Positions 1-8,600 of a stretch of 64,000 bases of DNA are shown piece by piece. The stretch is from JACKCD01 sp041390905 (GTDB lineage Bacteria > Chloroflexota > Anaerolineae > Promineifilales > Promineifilaceae), in contig JAWKPA010000013.1 in NCBI GenBank assembly GCA_041390905.1, positions 124,001 to 188,000 of the forward strand, in the 5' to 3' direction. Each line of letters begins with the position of its first letter. Position 1 is the first letter of the stretch. The notes below the pieces were generated by a model that saw only the letters and a list, made by a program, of their open reading frames with translations, was not told the DNA's origin and searched no databases. A program made the position numbers and the translations under genes.

Positions 1-1
1 C

Positions 2-139
2 TTCAACCATCTGGAGCTTGACCCAACCTTGCAGCCCAATATCAGCATGGCCTACTACGAAGCGGGGCATATGATGTATGTCCACCAGCCGTCGCTGGCG
101 CAGTTGAAGCGTGAGCTTGACCGGTTTTTATTAGGGTAA
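2..139 (+). CDS. Serine carboxypeptidase (peptidase S10 family), C-terminal end, partial
   Basis: Only the last 45 codons lie in the window, ending in TAA. The residues YYEAGHMMYVHQPSL carry the AGHM block with the His of the S10 catalytic triad, followed by the usual C-terminal helix LAQLKRELDRFL. Family knowledge: S10 enzymes remove C-terminal residues from peptides and are usually exported. The gene must begin upstream of the window. It is separated from the PDH operon by one copy of the palindromic repeat. The assignment rests on this short tail only. Confidence 0.72.
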   Translation, partial: FNHLELDPTLQPNISMAYYEAGHMMYVHQPSLAQLKRELDRFLLG

Positions 140-151
140 TCAGTACCCAGT

Positions 152-187
152 TAGAAGTTCAATTTCTTCCGAGAAGTTGAACTTCTT
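152..187. repeat. AGAAGTTCAACTTCT-family palindromic repeat
   Basis: Two inverted halves, agaagttcaa and gaagttgaactt, form a hairpin between the carboxypeptidase stop and pdhA. It is a slightly degenerate copy of the family found at more than ten other places in this window. Confidence 0.85.
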
Positions 188-214
188 CCTCAACTACTGG
201 TTACTTTTCAAAAA

Positions 215-1264
215 ATGCAGAATCAACTAGATGACAGAATGATCCAGGTGTTAAACCACGAAGGACAGGTGGTGGGGGATCTGCCGGAGCTGAGTGAGGA
301 CGAACTGCGGGCGATGTACCGCTGGATGGTCTTTGGTCGCGTCTTTTCTGACCGGATGGTGGCGTTGCAGCGGCAGGGGCGCAGCAATACCTTTGCCCCC
401 CTGACCGGGCAGGAAGCGTCCGTGGCACTGGCAACGCCGCTCCAGCCGGAGGATTGGTTTGTGGGTTCGTACCGCGAAATTTTGCCGATGTTGGCAAAAG
501 GGGTGCCGCCGCTCGCCATGCTGGAGACGTACAAGGGGTATATTCCAACTTATTACAGCCGCGAACATCACACGCTGCCGATTCAAATTGTGCTGGCGGC
601 GCAGATGCCCCACGCGGCGGGGCTGGCGATGGCGATCAAGTATGAGGGCAAGCCCCATGTGGCGGTTGGCGTGTGTGGCGATGGTGCAACCTCGGAGGGG
701 GATTTTAACGAGACGCTGAACTTTGCCGGGACGTTTAAGGCGCCGCTGGTGGTGGTGGTGCAAAACAACGGCTGGGCGATTTCGGTGCCGCGCCGGGTGC
801 AAACGGCTGCTTCTTTCATTGCCGACCGTGGCCCCGGTTTTGGTGTTCCCAGCTTTGTGGTGGACGGCAACGACGTGTTGGCGGTGCATAAGGTGATGGC
901 CGACTGTGTGGCGCGGGCGCGGGCGGGGGATGGCCCCAGCCTGGTGGAGATGATTACCTACCGACTGGGGGCGCACACGACGGCCGATGACCCGACCAAA
1001 TATCGCCCGGAGGATGAGTTGGCGTACTGGAAGCCACGTGACCCGCTGCTGCGGATGCGGCGGTTTTTGTTGAGCAAGGGGCTGCTGAGTGATGTGGAGG
1101 ATGAGCAGATGCACGAGGCGGTGGCGGCGGAGATACAAACGGCCGTTTCCACCCTCGATGCCATGCCCCCCACCGAACCCAGCCGCCTCTTTGAGCTGGT
1201 TTATGAAACCCCCACGCCGCAGCTAATGGCACAGCGGGCGGCGTTGCAAGAGAGTGGGGATTAG
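215..1264 (+). CDS. pdhA: Pyruvate dehydrogenase E1 component, alpha subunit
   Basis: Thiamine-diphosphate-dependent alpha subunit (349 aa) that with E1 beta decarboxylates pyruvate and acetylates the E2 lipoyl arm. The TPP/Mg motif is visible as GDGATSEGDFNE (GDG at residues 155-157) ending in NN at 184-185, and MPHAAGLAMA is the usual block before it. Length fits the family. The start is uncertain: ATG at 215 and ATG at 239 both lack a clear ribosome site. The stop TAG lies in a following heptamer repeat (gattagagattagag). The gene is first of four in order E1a-E1b-E2-E3. Branched-chain 2-oxoacid dehydrogenase is the main alternative, since E1 alpha subunits of the two complexes are similar. 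Confidence 0.93.
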   Translation: MQNQLDDRMIQVLNHEGQVVGDLPELSEDELRAMYRWMVFGRVFSDRMVALQRQGRSNTFAPLTGQEASVALATPLQPEDWFVGSYREILPMLAKGVPPLAMLETYKGYIPTYYSREHHTLPIQIVLAAQMPHAAGLAMAIKYEGKPHVAVGVCGDGATSEGDFNETLNFAGTFKAPLVVVVQNNGWAISVPRRVQTAASFIADRGPGFGVPSFVVDGNDVLAVHKVMADCVARARAGDGPSLVEMITYRLGAHTTADDPTKYRPEDELAYWKPRDPLLRMRRFLLSKGLLSDVEDEQMHEAVAAEIQTAVSTLDAMPPTEPSRLFELVYETPTPQLMAQRAALQESGD

Positions 1265-1327
1265 AGATTAGAGATTGGAGATTGTGAACCTTCATCAATC
1301 TCCAATCTCCAATCCCCAATCTCCATT
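1262..1327. repeat. Heptamer repeats (ggagatt / aatctcc), inverted pair
   Basis: Imperfect 7-bp tandem units gattaga/gattgga are followed, after gtgaaccttcatc, by the reverse complement units ctccaat. The two arms could fold into a hairpin between pdhA and pdhB. The first arm supplies the TAG stop of pdhA. Confidence 0.8.
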
Positions 1328-1338
1328 AGGGAAACATT

Positions 1339-2319
1339 ATGCCTAAATGGACAATGGTACAAGCTCTGAACAATGCGCTGGAGCTTGAGTTAGAGCGGGA
1401 TGAGCGGGTGCTGATTTTTGGCGAGGACGTGGGGCTGAACGGCGGCGTTTTTCGTGTGACCGACGGGCTACAGGCAAAGTTTGGCGAGCGGCGGGTGTTT
1501 GATACGCCGTTGGCAGAGTCGGGGATTGTGGGAACGGCCGTTGGCATGGCGGTTTATGGGCTGCGTCCCGTGCCGGAAATCCAGTTTGCCGGGTTCAGCT
1601 ATGTCTCCTTCAACCAAATTGCCTCGCAGGCCACCAAAATGCGGCTGCGCTCCGGCGGCGTGTTCACCGTGCCGCTGGTCATTCGCGCCCCGTTTGGCGG
1701 CGGTGTGCGCACCCCCGAACTCCATGCCGACAGCGTGGAAGCGTTTTACATGCACATGCAGGGCATCAAGGTGGTCATTCCCTCCAACCCCTACGATGCC
1801 AAAGGACTGCTCCACGCCGCCATTGCCGACCCCGACCCGGTGCTGTTTTTGGAGCATATGAAGCTCTATCGCTCCATCCGGCAGGAAGTCCCGGCCGAGC
1901 GGTATGAGGTGGATCTGGGCAAGGCGGCGGTGGTGCAAGAGGGGAGCGACATCACCGTGATGAGCTATGGGGCGATGCTGCACGTGGCGTTGCAGGCGGC
2001 GGAGCTGGTAGCCAAAGAGGATGGCGCGTCGGTGGAGGTGGTGGATTTACGCACCATTGCGCCGCTGGACGAGGCCACGATTGCCGCTTCAGTGCGGAAA
2101 ACGGGGCGGGCGGTGGTGGTGAATGAAGCCCCGCGCACGGGCGGCGTGGCAGCAGAGGTCATTGCCGTAATCAACGACCAGTGCCTCTATTCGCTGCTGA
2201 AACCGGTGGCGCGGGTGACTTGCCCCGATACGCCGTTCCCGGTGCCGGGGATTGAGGATGCGCTTGTGCCAACGGCCGTTCGTGTGGCCGCCGCCATTCG
2301 TGAGACGTTGAAACCTTAA
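1339..2319 (+). CDS. pdhB: Pyruvate dehydrogenase E1 component, beta subunit
   Basis: Transketolase-like beta subunit (326 aa) of the alpha2beta2 E1 enzyme. It opens with MVQALNNALELELERD and the conserved GEDVG block (residues 28-32), then the pyrimidine-binding domain, and ends with the transketolase C-terminal domain (VVDLRTIAPLDEATI, then NEAPRTGG). Size matches the family. The ATG follows agggaaaca, a modest ribosome site. It lies 74 bp after pdhA, and most of that gap is heptamer repeat. The tripeptide from AACGGCCGTT occurs twice (ESGIVGTAVG and VPTAVR). Confidence 0.94.
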   Translation: MPKWTMVQALNNALELELERDERVLIFGEDVGLNGGVFRVTDGLQAKFGERRVFDTPLAESGIVGTAVGMAVYGLRPVPEIQFAGFSYVSFNQIASQATKMRLRSGGVFTVPLVIRAPFGGGVRTPELHADSVEAFYMHMQGIKVVIPSNPYDAKGLLHAAIADPDPVLFLEHMKLYRSIRQEVPAERYEVDLGKAAVVQEGSDITVMSYGAMLHVALQAAELVAKEDGASVEVVDLRTIAPLDEATIAASVRKTGRAVVVNEAPRTGGVAAEVIAVINDQCLYSLLKPVARVTCPDTPFPVPGIEDALVPTAVRVAAAIRETLKP

Positions 2320-2375
2320 GAGAAATAGGACGCAGATTGTCCTGATGTTCCTGATTTTGGCCTTCAGGATTTTGG

Positions 2376-2428
2376 CGTATTGCGTATTCAAGCTATTTTA
2401 CGCAATACGTAATACGCAATACGCTAAA
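2376..2428. repeat. Heptamer repeats gcaatac / gtattgc, inverted pair
   Basis: Units of gcgtatt and gcaatac stand in opposite orientation around aagctatttt, making a potential hairpin in the pdhB-pdhC gap. An outer inverted pair (ggacgcagatt at about 2329 and aatctgcgtcc at about 2447) encloses it. The same gcaatac heptamer recurs at 54241-54304. Confidence 0.75.
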
Positions 2429-2474
2429 AATCAGGCAAATCAGTTAAATCTGCGTCCCATTCTTCCCAAAAACC

Positions 2475-3890
2475 ATGATTGAATTTAGATTACCCGACGT
2501 AGGTGAAGGGCTGCATGAGGCGCAGATTGGGGCGTGGCTGGTGGCGGTGGGAGATGTGGTGAAGCTGGATCAGCCGCTGCTGGAAGTGGAGACGGATAAA
2601 TCGGTGGTGGAACTGCCGTCGCCGGCCGCCGGCCGCATTGTGAAGCTGGGGTTTGAAACGGGGCAAATGGCAACGGTGGGCGATTTGCTGGTGGTGATTG
2701 AGGGGGAGACGGGACGCGGACAAACGCCGACGAACGCGGATGAAGCGGCGAAACCTGCAAAACCTGCGGCATCTCCCACCGTTGGGATGGCCGGGCCGGG
2801 GGAGCGAATTTTGGCTGCGCCGTCGGTGCGGCAGTTGGCATTGGCGAAGGGGGTGGATTTAACGGCCGTTCGTGGCTCCGGCCCCGCTGGGCGGATTTTG
2901 GCCTCTGACGTGGAATCGGTAATCAGTAAACAGTTATCAGTAAACAGTAAGCAATCATCAATAGGCCAATCTCCAATCTCCAACCCCCAATCTCCAATCT
3001 CCAATCTCCAAATCCTCGCCGCCCCCGCCGTCCGTAAAATGGCGCAGGAAATGGAGGTGGATTTGGCGCAGGTGCCGGGTAGTGCGGAAAACGGCCGTAT
3101 CACCCCCGAAGACCTAGAGCGGTTCATCACCCATCAACCTTCCGCCGCTCCGCCGCTCCCCCGCTCCCCTGCCCCCCTGCCCCCCACCGCCGCCCAACGC
3201 ACCTCCCTGCGCGGCATCCGCCGCACCATGGCCCTGCGAATGCAGGAGTCGTGGCGCACCATTCCCCACGTCACCAACTTTGAAGATGTGGACGCAACCG
3301 AACTGATTGCCGTGCGCGGCATTCTCAAGGAAGCCGGGGCAGCGCGAGGCGTATCGGTAACGTATTTGCCGATTGTTGCCAAAGTGATGACCCAACTGCT
3401 GCAAGAATACCCCGACTTTAACGCCAGCATTGACATGGCAACGATGGAAGTGGTGCATCATCCGGCGTGTCATCTGGGCATCGCTACCGCCACCGATGAC
3501 GGGCTGTTGGTTCCGGTGCTGCGTGATGCCGAGCGGCTGACCATTCTGGAAACGGCGACCCAAATCAACGACCTGGTAGAACAAGCGCGGGCGCGGAAGC
3601 TGCCGCGTGAGGCGTTGACCGGCAGTACCTTCACGATTACGAATTTTGGCATCTTTGGCAACAGCATCGGCACGCCGATTATCAACCCGCCGGAGGTGGC
3701 GATTTTGGGCATGGGGCGGATTGCCGAGAAGCCGGTGGTGGTGGATGGGGCACTGGCGGTGCGTTCGGTGCTGCCGCTGGCCCTCAGCTTTGACCATCGG
3801 CTGATTGATGGGGCGGCGGCGGGGGCATTCTTGCGGCGGCTGCGGCAACTGCTGGAACGGCCGCAGGCGTTGCTGTTGGATTTACGATGA
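2475..3890 (+). CDS. pdhC: Dihydrolipoamide acetyltransferase, E2 component of pyruvate dehydrogenase, with two E3-binding domains
   Basis: 471 aa. Order of domains: lipoyl domain with lipoyl-Lys at K42 (VETDKSVVEL); peripheral-subunit-binding domain 1 (about 112-148); a linker (151-180) made of repeat-like peptides such as SPISNPQSPISN; binding domain 2 (181-218, AAPAVRKMAQEM...GRITPEDLERF); a Pro/Ala-rich linker; then the catalytic core with the SFDHRLIDG active-site motif near residue 440. Two binding domains after one lipoyl domain is uncommon. The DNA of the linker between them (2925-3014) is the same heptamer repeat found between genes elsewhere in the window. It transfers acetyl from E1 to CoA. 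Confidence 0.94.
   Translation: MIEFRLPDVGEGLHEAQIGAWLVAVGDVVKLDQPLLEVETDKSVVELPSPAAGRIVKLGFETGQMATVGDLLVVIEGETGRGQTPTNADEAAKPAKPAASPTVGMAGPGERILAAPSVRQLALAKGVDLTAVRGSGPAGRILASDVESVISKQLSVNSKQSSIGQSPISNPQSPISNLQILAAPAVRKMAQEMEVDLAQVPGSAENGRITPEDLERFITHQPSAAPPLPRSPAPLPPTAAQRTSLRGIRRTMALRMQESWRTIPHVTNFEDVDATELIAVRGILKEAGAARGVSVTYLPIVAKVMTQLLQEYPDFNASIDMATMEVVHHPACHLGIATATDDGLLVPVLRDAERLTILETATQINDLVEQARARKLPREALTGSTFTITNFGIFGNSIGTPIINPPEVAILGMGRIAEKPVVVDGALAVRSVLPLALSFDHRLIDGAAAGAFLRRLRQLLERPQALLLDLR
2925..3014 (+). repeat. Heptamer repeat array inside the pdhC coding region
   Basis: Two short units around cagtaaacag are followed by a run of caatctc/caatctcc units, all in frame, encoding a Ser/Ile/Gln/Asn-rich linker of E2. 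The same units are otherwise intergenic (1262, 31058, 32336, 33540). Confidence 0.85.
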
Positions 3891-3894
3891 TTTT

Positions 3895-4079
3895 TTTGAC
3901 AGGATTTACAGGATTAACAGGATTTGGCCGTCTATGGCAAAAAATCCGTAACTACCTAAAAAGCTACGGAAAAGGCTAGTCATTCCCGCGAAAGCGGGAA
4001 TCTATGCCTGCGCTGAAGATGGATACCCACCTACGCGGGTATGACAAAAATCCTGTTAATCCTGTAAATCCTGTCCAAT
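3895..4079. repeat. Inverted caggatt repeats enclosing a REP-like hairpin
   Basis: An arm with tgacaggatttacaggatta begins near 3897, and its reverse complement lies at about 4049-4078. Between them is cattcccgcgaaagcgggaat (3980-4000), a strong stem-loop of widespread REP type, followed by gcctgcgctgaagatggata, which recurs at about 15861. No gene is seen in the gap. The whole could act as a processing or termination structure between pdhC and lpdA. Confidence 0.75.
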
Positions 4080-4086
4080 AACTCTT

Positions 4087-5433
4087 ATGGTAGTCGGTGA
4101 TTTGGCAATTGAAGCGGATGTGGTGGTGCTGGGGGCGGGGCCGGGCGGGTATGTGGCGGCACTGCGGGCGGCGCAGTTGGGGCGGCAGGTGGTGCTGGTT
4201 GACCCCAACCCGCCGGGTGGAACCTGTCTGCGCGAGGGGTGTATTCCGTCAAAGGCACTGCTAACGGCCGTTTCCCACGCCCACAACATCCCCAACCTCG
4301 CTGAAATGGGCATCTACGTGGGCGAGGCGACGGTGGATTGGCCGCGCATGCAGCGGTGGAAAGAAGGGGTTGTGGGCGGGTTGAGCAAGGGGGTGGCGCA
4401 GTTGCTGAAGGGGAATGGGGTGGAAGTGGTGGCCGGAAACGGCCGTTTTCTCCAGCCCGACCAGCTTTGGGTGGAAAGCGAGTACGCCACCCACCGCTTC
4501 GCCTTTGAGCAGGCGATCATCGCCACGGGGTCGGAAGCGGCGGCGTGGCCGGGGCTGCCGTTTGACGGCAAACGGGTGCTGACCCCCATTCAGGCATTGC
4601 AACTGGAGACATTGCCGGAAACGCTGACTGTGATCGGCAGTGACTATATCGCCGCCGAAATTGCTACCATTTTTGCCAAGCTGGGCGTGGCGGTGACGCT
4701 GTGGGGCGACGGGCTGCTGCCAGAATTTGACCCGATGGCGGGGCGGCTGGTGGGGGCGCAGCTGCGAAAGCTGGGGGTGAAGCTGCCCAAAGGGACGGCC
4801 GAGCCGCCGGCCGAAGGGCTGGTGGTGGTTTCTAACGGCATTGTGCCGCGCACGGCGGGGCTGGATTTGCCGCTGGCGGGGGTGGAAACCGACGGCGCGG
4901 GGTTTGTGCGGGTCAACGGGCAGATGCAGACGAGTAACCCCGACATTTTTGCCGTGGGCGACATCACCGGCCATTTGCCGCTGGCGACGCTGGCGATTAA
5001 GCAGGGGAAGGTGGCGGCCGAGGTACTGGGGGGCCAAACGGCCGTTTTTGCCCCCCAGGCCATCCCGCGTATTGCCTGGACGGACCCCGAAGTGGCGGCG
5101 GTGGGGCTGACGGCGGCGCAGGCGGAGCAGTTGGGGTATGGGGTGATAAACGGCCGTTTTCCCCTGGGTGCCAACGGCCGGGCGCAAACGCTCAACGCCG
5201 CCAACGGCGTGGTGCTGACGATGGCCGAGGCGGAGACGGAGCTGCTGCTGGGAGCCACCATCATCGCCCCGCACGCCAGCGATTTGATTGGCGAGGCGGC
5301 ATTAGCCATTGAAATGGGGGCGACGCTGACCGACCTGGCGGAAACGCTGCACCCGCATCCAGGGCTGGGCGAAGCCCTGCTGGAGTCGGCGGAGGCGGCA
5401 TTGGGGCGGGCGGTGCATATTTTGACGCGCTGA
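4087..5433 (+). CDS. lpdA: Dihydrolipoamide dehydrogenase, E3 component
   Basis: FAD/NAD-dependent flavoprotein (448 aa) that reoxidises the lipoyl arm of E2. FAD motif GAGPGG at 16-21; redox disulfide C47/C52 in GGTCLREGCIPSKALL; second FAD motif TSNPDIFAVGDITG; C-terminal HPHPGLGEALLE with the active-site His-Glu pair. The NAD-binding glycine motif is unusual: where most E3 proteins read GGGYIG, this one reads GSDYIA (VIGSDYIAAEIA). Cofactor use may therefore differ. It is last in the PDH operon. Because the second domain is atypical, a related flavoprotein disulfide reductase is possible, but the operon position argues for E3. Confidence 0.92.
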   Translation: MVVGDLAIEADVVVLGAGPGGYVAALRAAQLGRQVVLVDPNPPGGTCLREGCIPSKALLTAVSHAHNIPNLAEMGIYVGEATVDWPRMQRWKEGVVGGLSKGVAQLLKGNGVEVVAGNGRFLQPDQLWVESEYATHRFAFEQAIIATGSEAAAWPGLPFDGKRVLTPIQALQLETLPETLTVIGSDYIAAEIATIFAKLGVAVTLWGDGLLPEFDPMAGRLVGAQLRKLGVKLPKGTAEPPAEGLVVVSNGIVPRTAGLDLPLAGVETDGAGFVRVNGQMQTSNPDIFAVGDITGHLPLATLAIKQGKVAAEVLGGQTAVFAPQAIPRIAWTDPEVAAVGLTAAQAEQLGYGVINGRFPLGANGRAQTLNAANGVVLTMAEAETELLLGATIIAPHASDLIGEAALAIEMGATLTDLAETLHPHPGLGEALLESAEAALGRAVHILTR

Positions 5434-5489
5434 GCGGGGATTCAGGCATTCATCGCAGAGGGCGCGAAGGGCGCAAAGAAGGAGAGGAG

Positions 5490-5554
5490 CATGTTTGCAG
5501 GTAGCAAGTCCTGTTTACCGATCAGACCTGCCACTTGCTACCTGCCACCTGTAA
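5490..5554. repeat. Inverted gcaagtc/gacttgc repeat
   Basis: The segment gtagcaagtcctgtttaccg and the following cagacctgccacttgctacc fold back on each other. Related copies with the shared inner part cctgtttgccgaccaga lie at about 53150 and 60560. The 5434-5679 gap also holds one AACGGCCGTT (near 5585) and no gene. Confidence 0.7.
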
Positions 5555-5679
5555 CCGATTCACAAAGTATTGCCAGGATTTGTAACGGCCGTTATTAACC
5601 TGTCATTATCGCGTCATTGTGTTGTGCTGGGCTTTGTGGGGGAGCCGGGTACGATTGTGCCAGACTGGGAGGACTGTCT

Positions 5680-8600
5680 ATGGATCGCTATCACCTCAAC
5701 TTTTTGCTCATTGATCCCTGCCCGCTGGCAGGTACGCAGTTTGTTGAATATGCGGGGCGGTTGGAACAAACGGCCGTTCAGCTTTTTAGCGTGGAGGGGC
5801 TTTTAGCGGAGGGGTTTACACCTGCGCCAAATGCGGTGGTGTATGCGTGGCAGGTGGGGGAAGAAGCGGCCAATGGGGCGGCGTTGGCGCGGCTGCGGCA
5901 ATATTTTGGCAGTGTGCCGCTGGTGGTGAGTACGAAGCCGGAGGGATTAACGGCCGTTGCCCAACTCAAACATATTCACAGCTACATTCTCCACCCCTAT
6001 GTAGGAGATGATGTGGAGCGGCTGGTAGAGCAAATTCACCAGCGCGAAGTCTCCAAACGCGCCAACGATTTGCATCCCTTGTTGGCCGAAATGGTCAGCA
6101 ACCCTGATGAACCCATTACCCTGCAGACCGTTGTTGATTTACTCGTTGATCGTTTTCATTATGCGGCTGTAGTATGTCATGTTATGACAGAATCCGGTTA
6201 CCTTATATGCTGTAATCATGCTGGCATTGCAACACATGAAGCACTTTTGTCACTCCAGAAATTTTCTATAAGTGAAGGTGTTGTCGGTAAGGCCGCTCAA
6301 ACTGGTGAGATTCAAGCTATTGATGATCTTACACATGTTACTTACCAGTTTACTGAGATGGTCGCTTGTGAAAATGTGACTAGCATCATTTCTATACCTT
6401 TAAAGCTGCGACAAGATGTGCTAGGCGTTATATCATGCTTTACACGACATTTGAATCATTTTACATCATCAGAGACAGATTTTTTGATAGAAGTAGCTAA
6501 TCTGTCAGTTTTAGAATTGAACAATGCTCGTCAGCGGCTGCAATGGCAAAAGGAGGACAAGGCGGTAAGAGAACTGATTTCGGTGCATAATCTGCAAGAT
6601 GCCATTTATCGTGTCGTTGATAATGCGTTATCTATAGCCGAAGCCAGCGGGGCAAGTGCATGTTTTTATTCGTCAGACCAAGGTCATTTCCTGGGGAATT
6701 ATCAAAAGTCTAAGGGCATCAGAGGTGGAATTATAGATTGGTCTGGCCGTAATGCTGAGTGGACACAACTACAACAGATAATTTTAACAGAAGGTGTTTT
6801 TTCAGTCTCAAGTATACCTGCCTGGTCGCAGTTTCCTGGTATTCGAGAAGCATTGCACAAGCATCGCATAGAATCATTTATTGGCTTACGGTTGCGGGGA
6901 GATGAATTGAATGTTGGCGTATTGTTTCTATTTTACCATTGGCCACATCCATATACAAAGCTAGGGCGAGAGCATATGGATAAACATACCGTGAATATTT
7001 ATGCAGGCATGGCAGCGACTGTGATTGAGCGTATGTACCATCAGGAACGTCAGGCCAAGGAACTCGGCTTAATACGACGATGGGCGGAAGTGACTGGAAC
7101 CGGGTTACCTATGCAAGGAGTCGAGAACACATTTTGGGTAAATTTGTTAGAAAGGATATTGATGGTAACAGGAGGGGAACGAGGTGCAGTCTGCTTGCAA
7201 ACAGAGCCAAATGAGTGGCAGATTTACGCGAAGGGGATGCCTGAGCAGTATGTACAATCTCAAATACAATCTGATGATCTTTCACTGGAAAGAATGGCAA
7301 TGAAAAGTAAGAAGCCTTTGGTCTCATGTGATTTACAAGTTGTCACGAGCAAAGGTCAGCAGCATACATTGTGTGATAAACAAGGCACCGTGTATAAGTT
7401 GCAGGCAAGTCCAAACATCTTGATTCCTCGCTCGCGGCTGGTGGCTCCTGTGCAACAAGATCAGCGTTGTACAGGTTTAATTATCCTGGAAAGTAAACAG
7501 CCCAATACGTTCAACCGATATGATGCAGATTTTCTGCATAATTTTACGCAGCATATAGGGATTGCATTGGGCTATGATACAGTCATGCGTGGTTTGGGGC
7601 AGAGTTCACAGAATTTCCCCGTTGTGCAATTGATTCGATCTGATTTAGAACGAATGTTAGATGAGTTGAGAGTGATTATTGACTGTGATATAGCAACCCT
7701 GTTTCGCTATAGTCCATACTGGGAAATGTTTCAACAACCGATTAGTTCGGGAAAACTTTTGTACCCTAATAAAGCTTTTGGGTTTAACACCGAAGCATTG
7801 CAAAAAGTGCTTTTAAGAAGCAGTTTTGGGAAGTTTGTGACAGACCTGAATTTGATTCGGCAGGCTTTTCCGCTATTTGTTGATCGTGAGAAGATACAAT
7901 CTGCTTGTGCTATTGGTTTGCATAATGAATGTAATGAACCGATTGGAGTTTTAGTGCTTCATTGCCGAAGTAAGGGGGAACCGAGTCGCGTGGCTCATAC
8001 TTATATTCGACAATTTATGAGCAAAATGGAAAGTCTGATTAATCAGGCTTATCTTTTTCCCAAAATTGTGGAAATTTTACGTCAATCTTTTAAGTTTGAT
8101 GCAGTTCGTTTGCATTTGTATAAGCAAAAAGAGGATAAGTGGAGCTTGCCAGTGACTGCTGGCACAATATATAGGGTCCTAAAGTGGAATTTGCAGGATA
8201 CTGGTGGCGTTATCAAATATGCGATGAGTGTGCTGAATGGTGGTGGGAAGCCTTATCGTTTTGTGAATAATGCTCAAAATGATTCTGCATTGACTAAAGG
8301 TGGTTTTATTGATCGAGAGAATATTCGTAGTGGGGGTTATGTAATTTTAGAGGTAAGAGATGAAGTAGTCGGGATACTTTTCGTAAATTGGCGGGACGCT
8401 CATACATGGACAGAGGCTGAGAAAAATGCCTTACTTATTTTTGCAAAACAGGCGGCGATGGGGATTTATAACCGTCGTTTGGTGGCGCAATTGAAGGAAG
8501 AAGGGGTCAGCTCCAATTGGATGCAAAGTACAGTAGGTGCCATTATTAAGGCAGGTCTTAATCAACAGGCTGCATTGGATGCAATATTGGAGCAAGCATT

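Noticed and set aside
251..1138. Long open frame on the minus strand across pdhA
   Set aside because: High GC makes long antisense frames common here; the plus-strand protein is clearly the family member. The same holds for the antisense frames over lpdA, the subtilase and the amidase.
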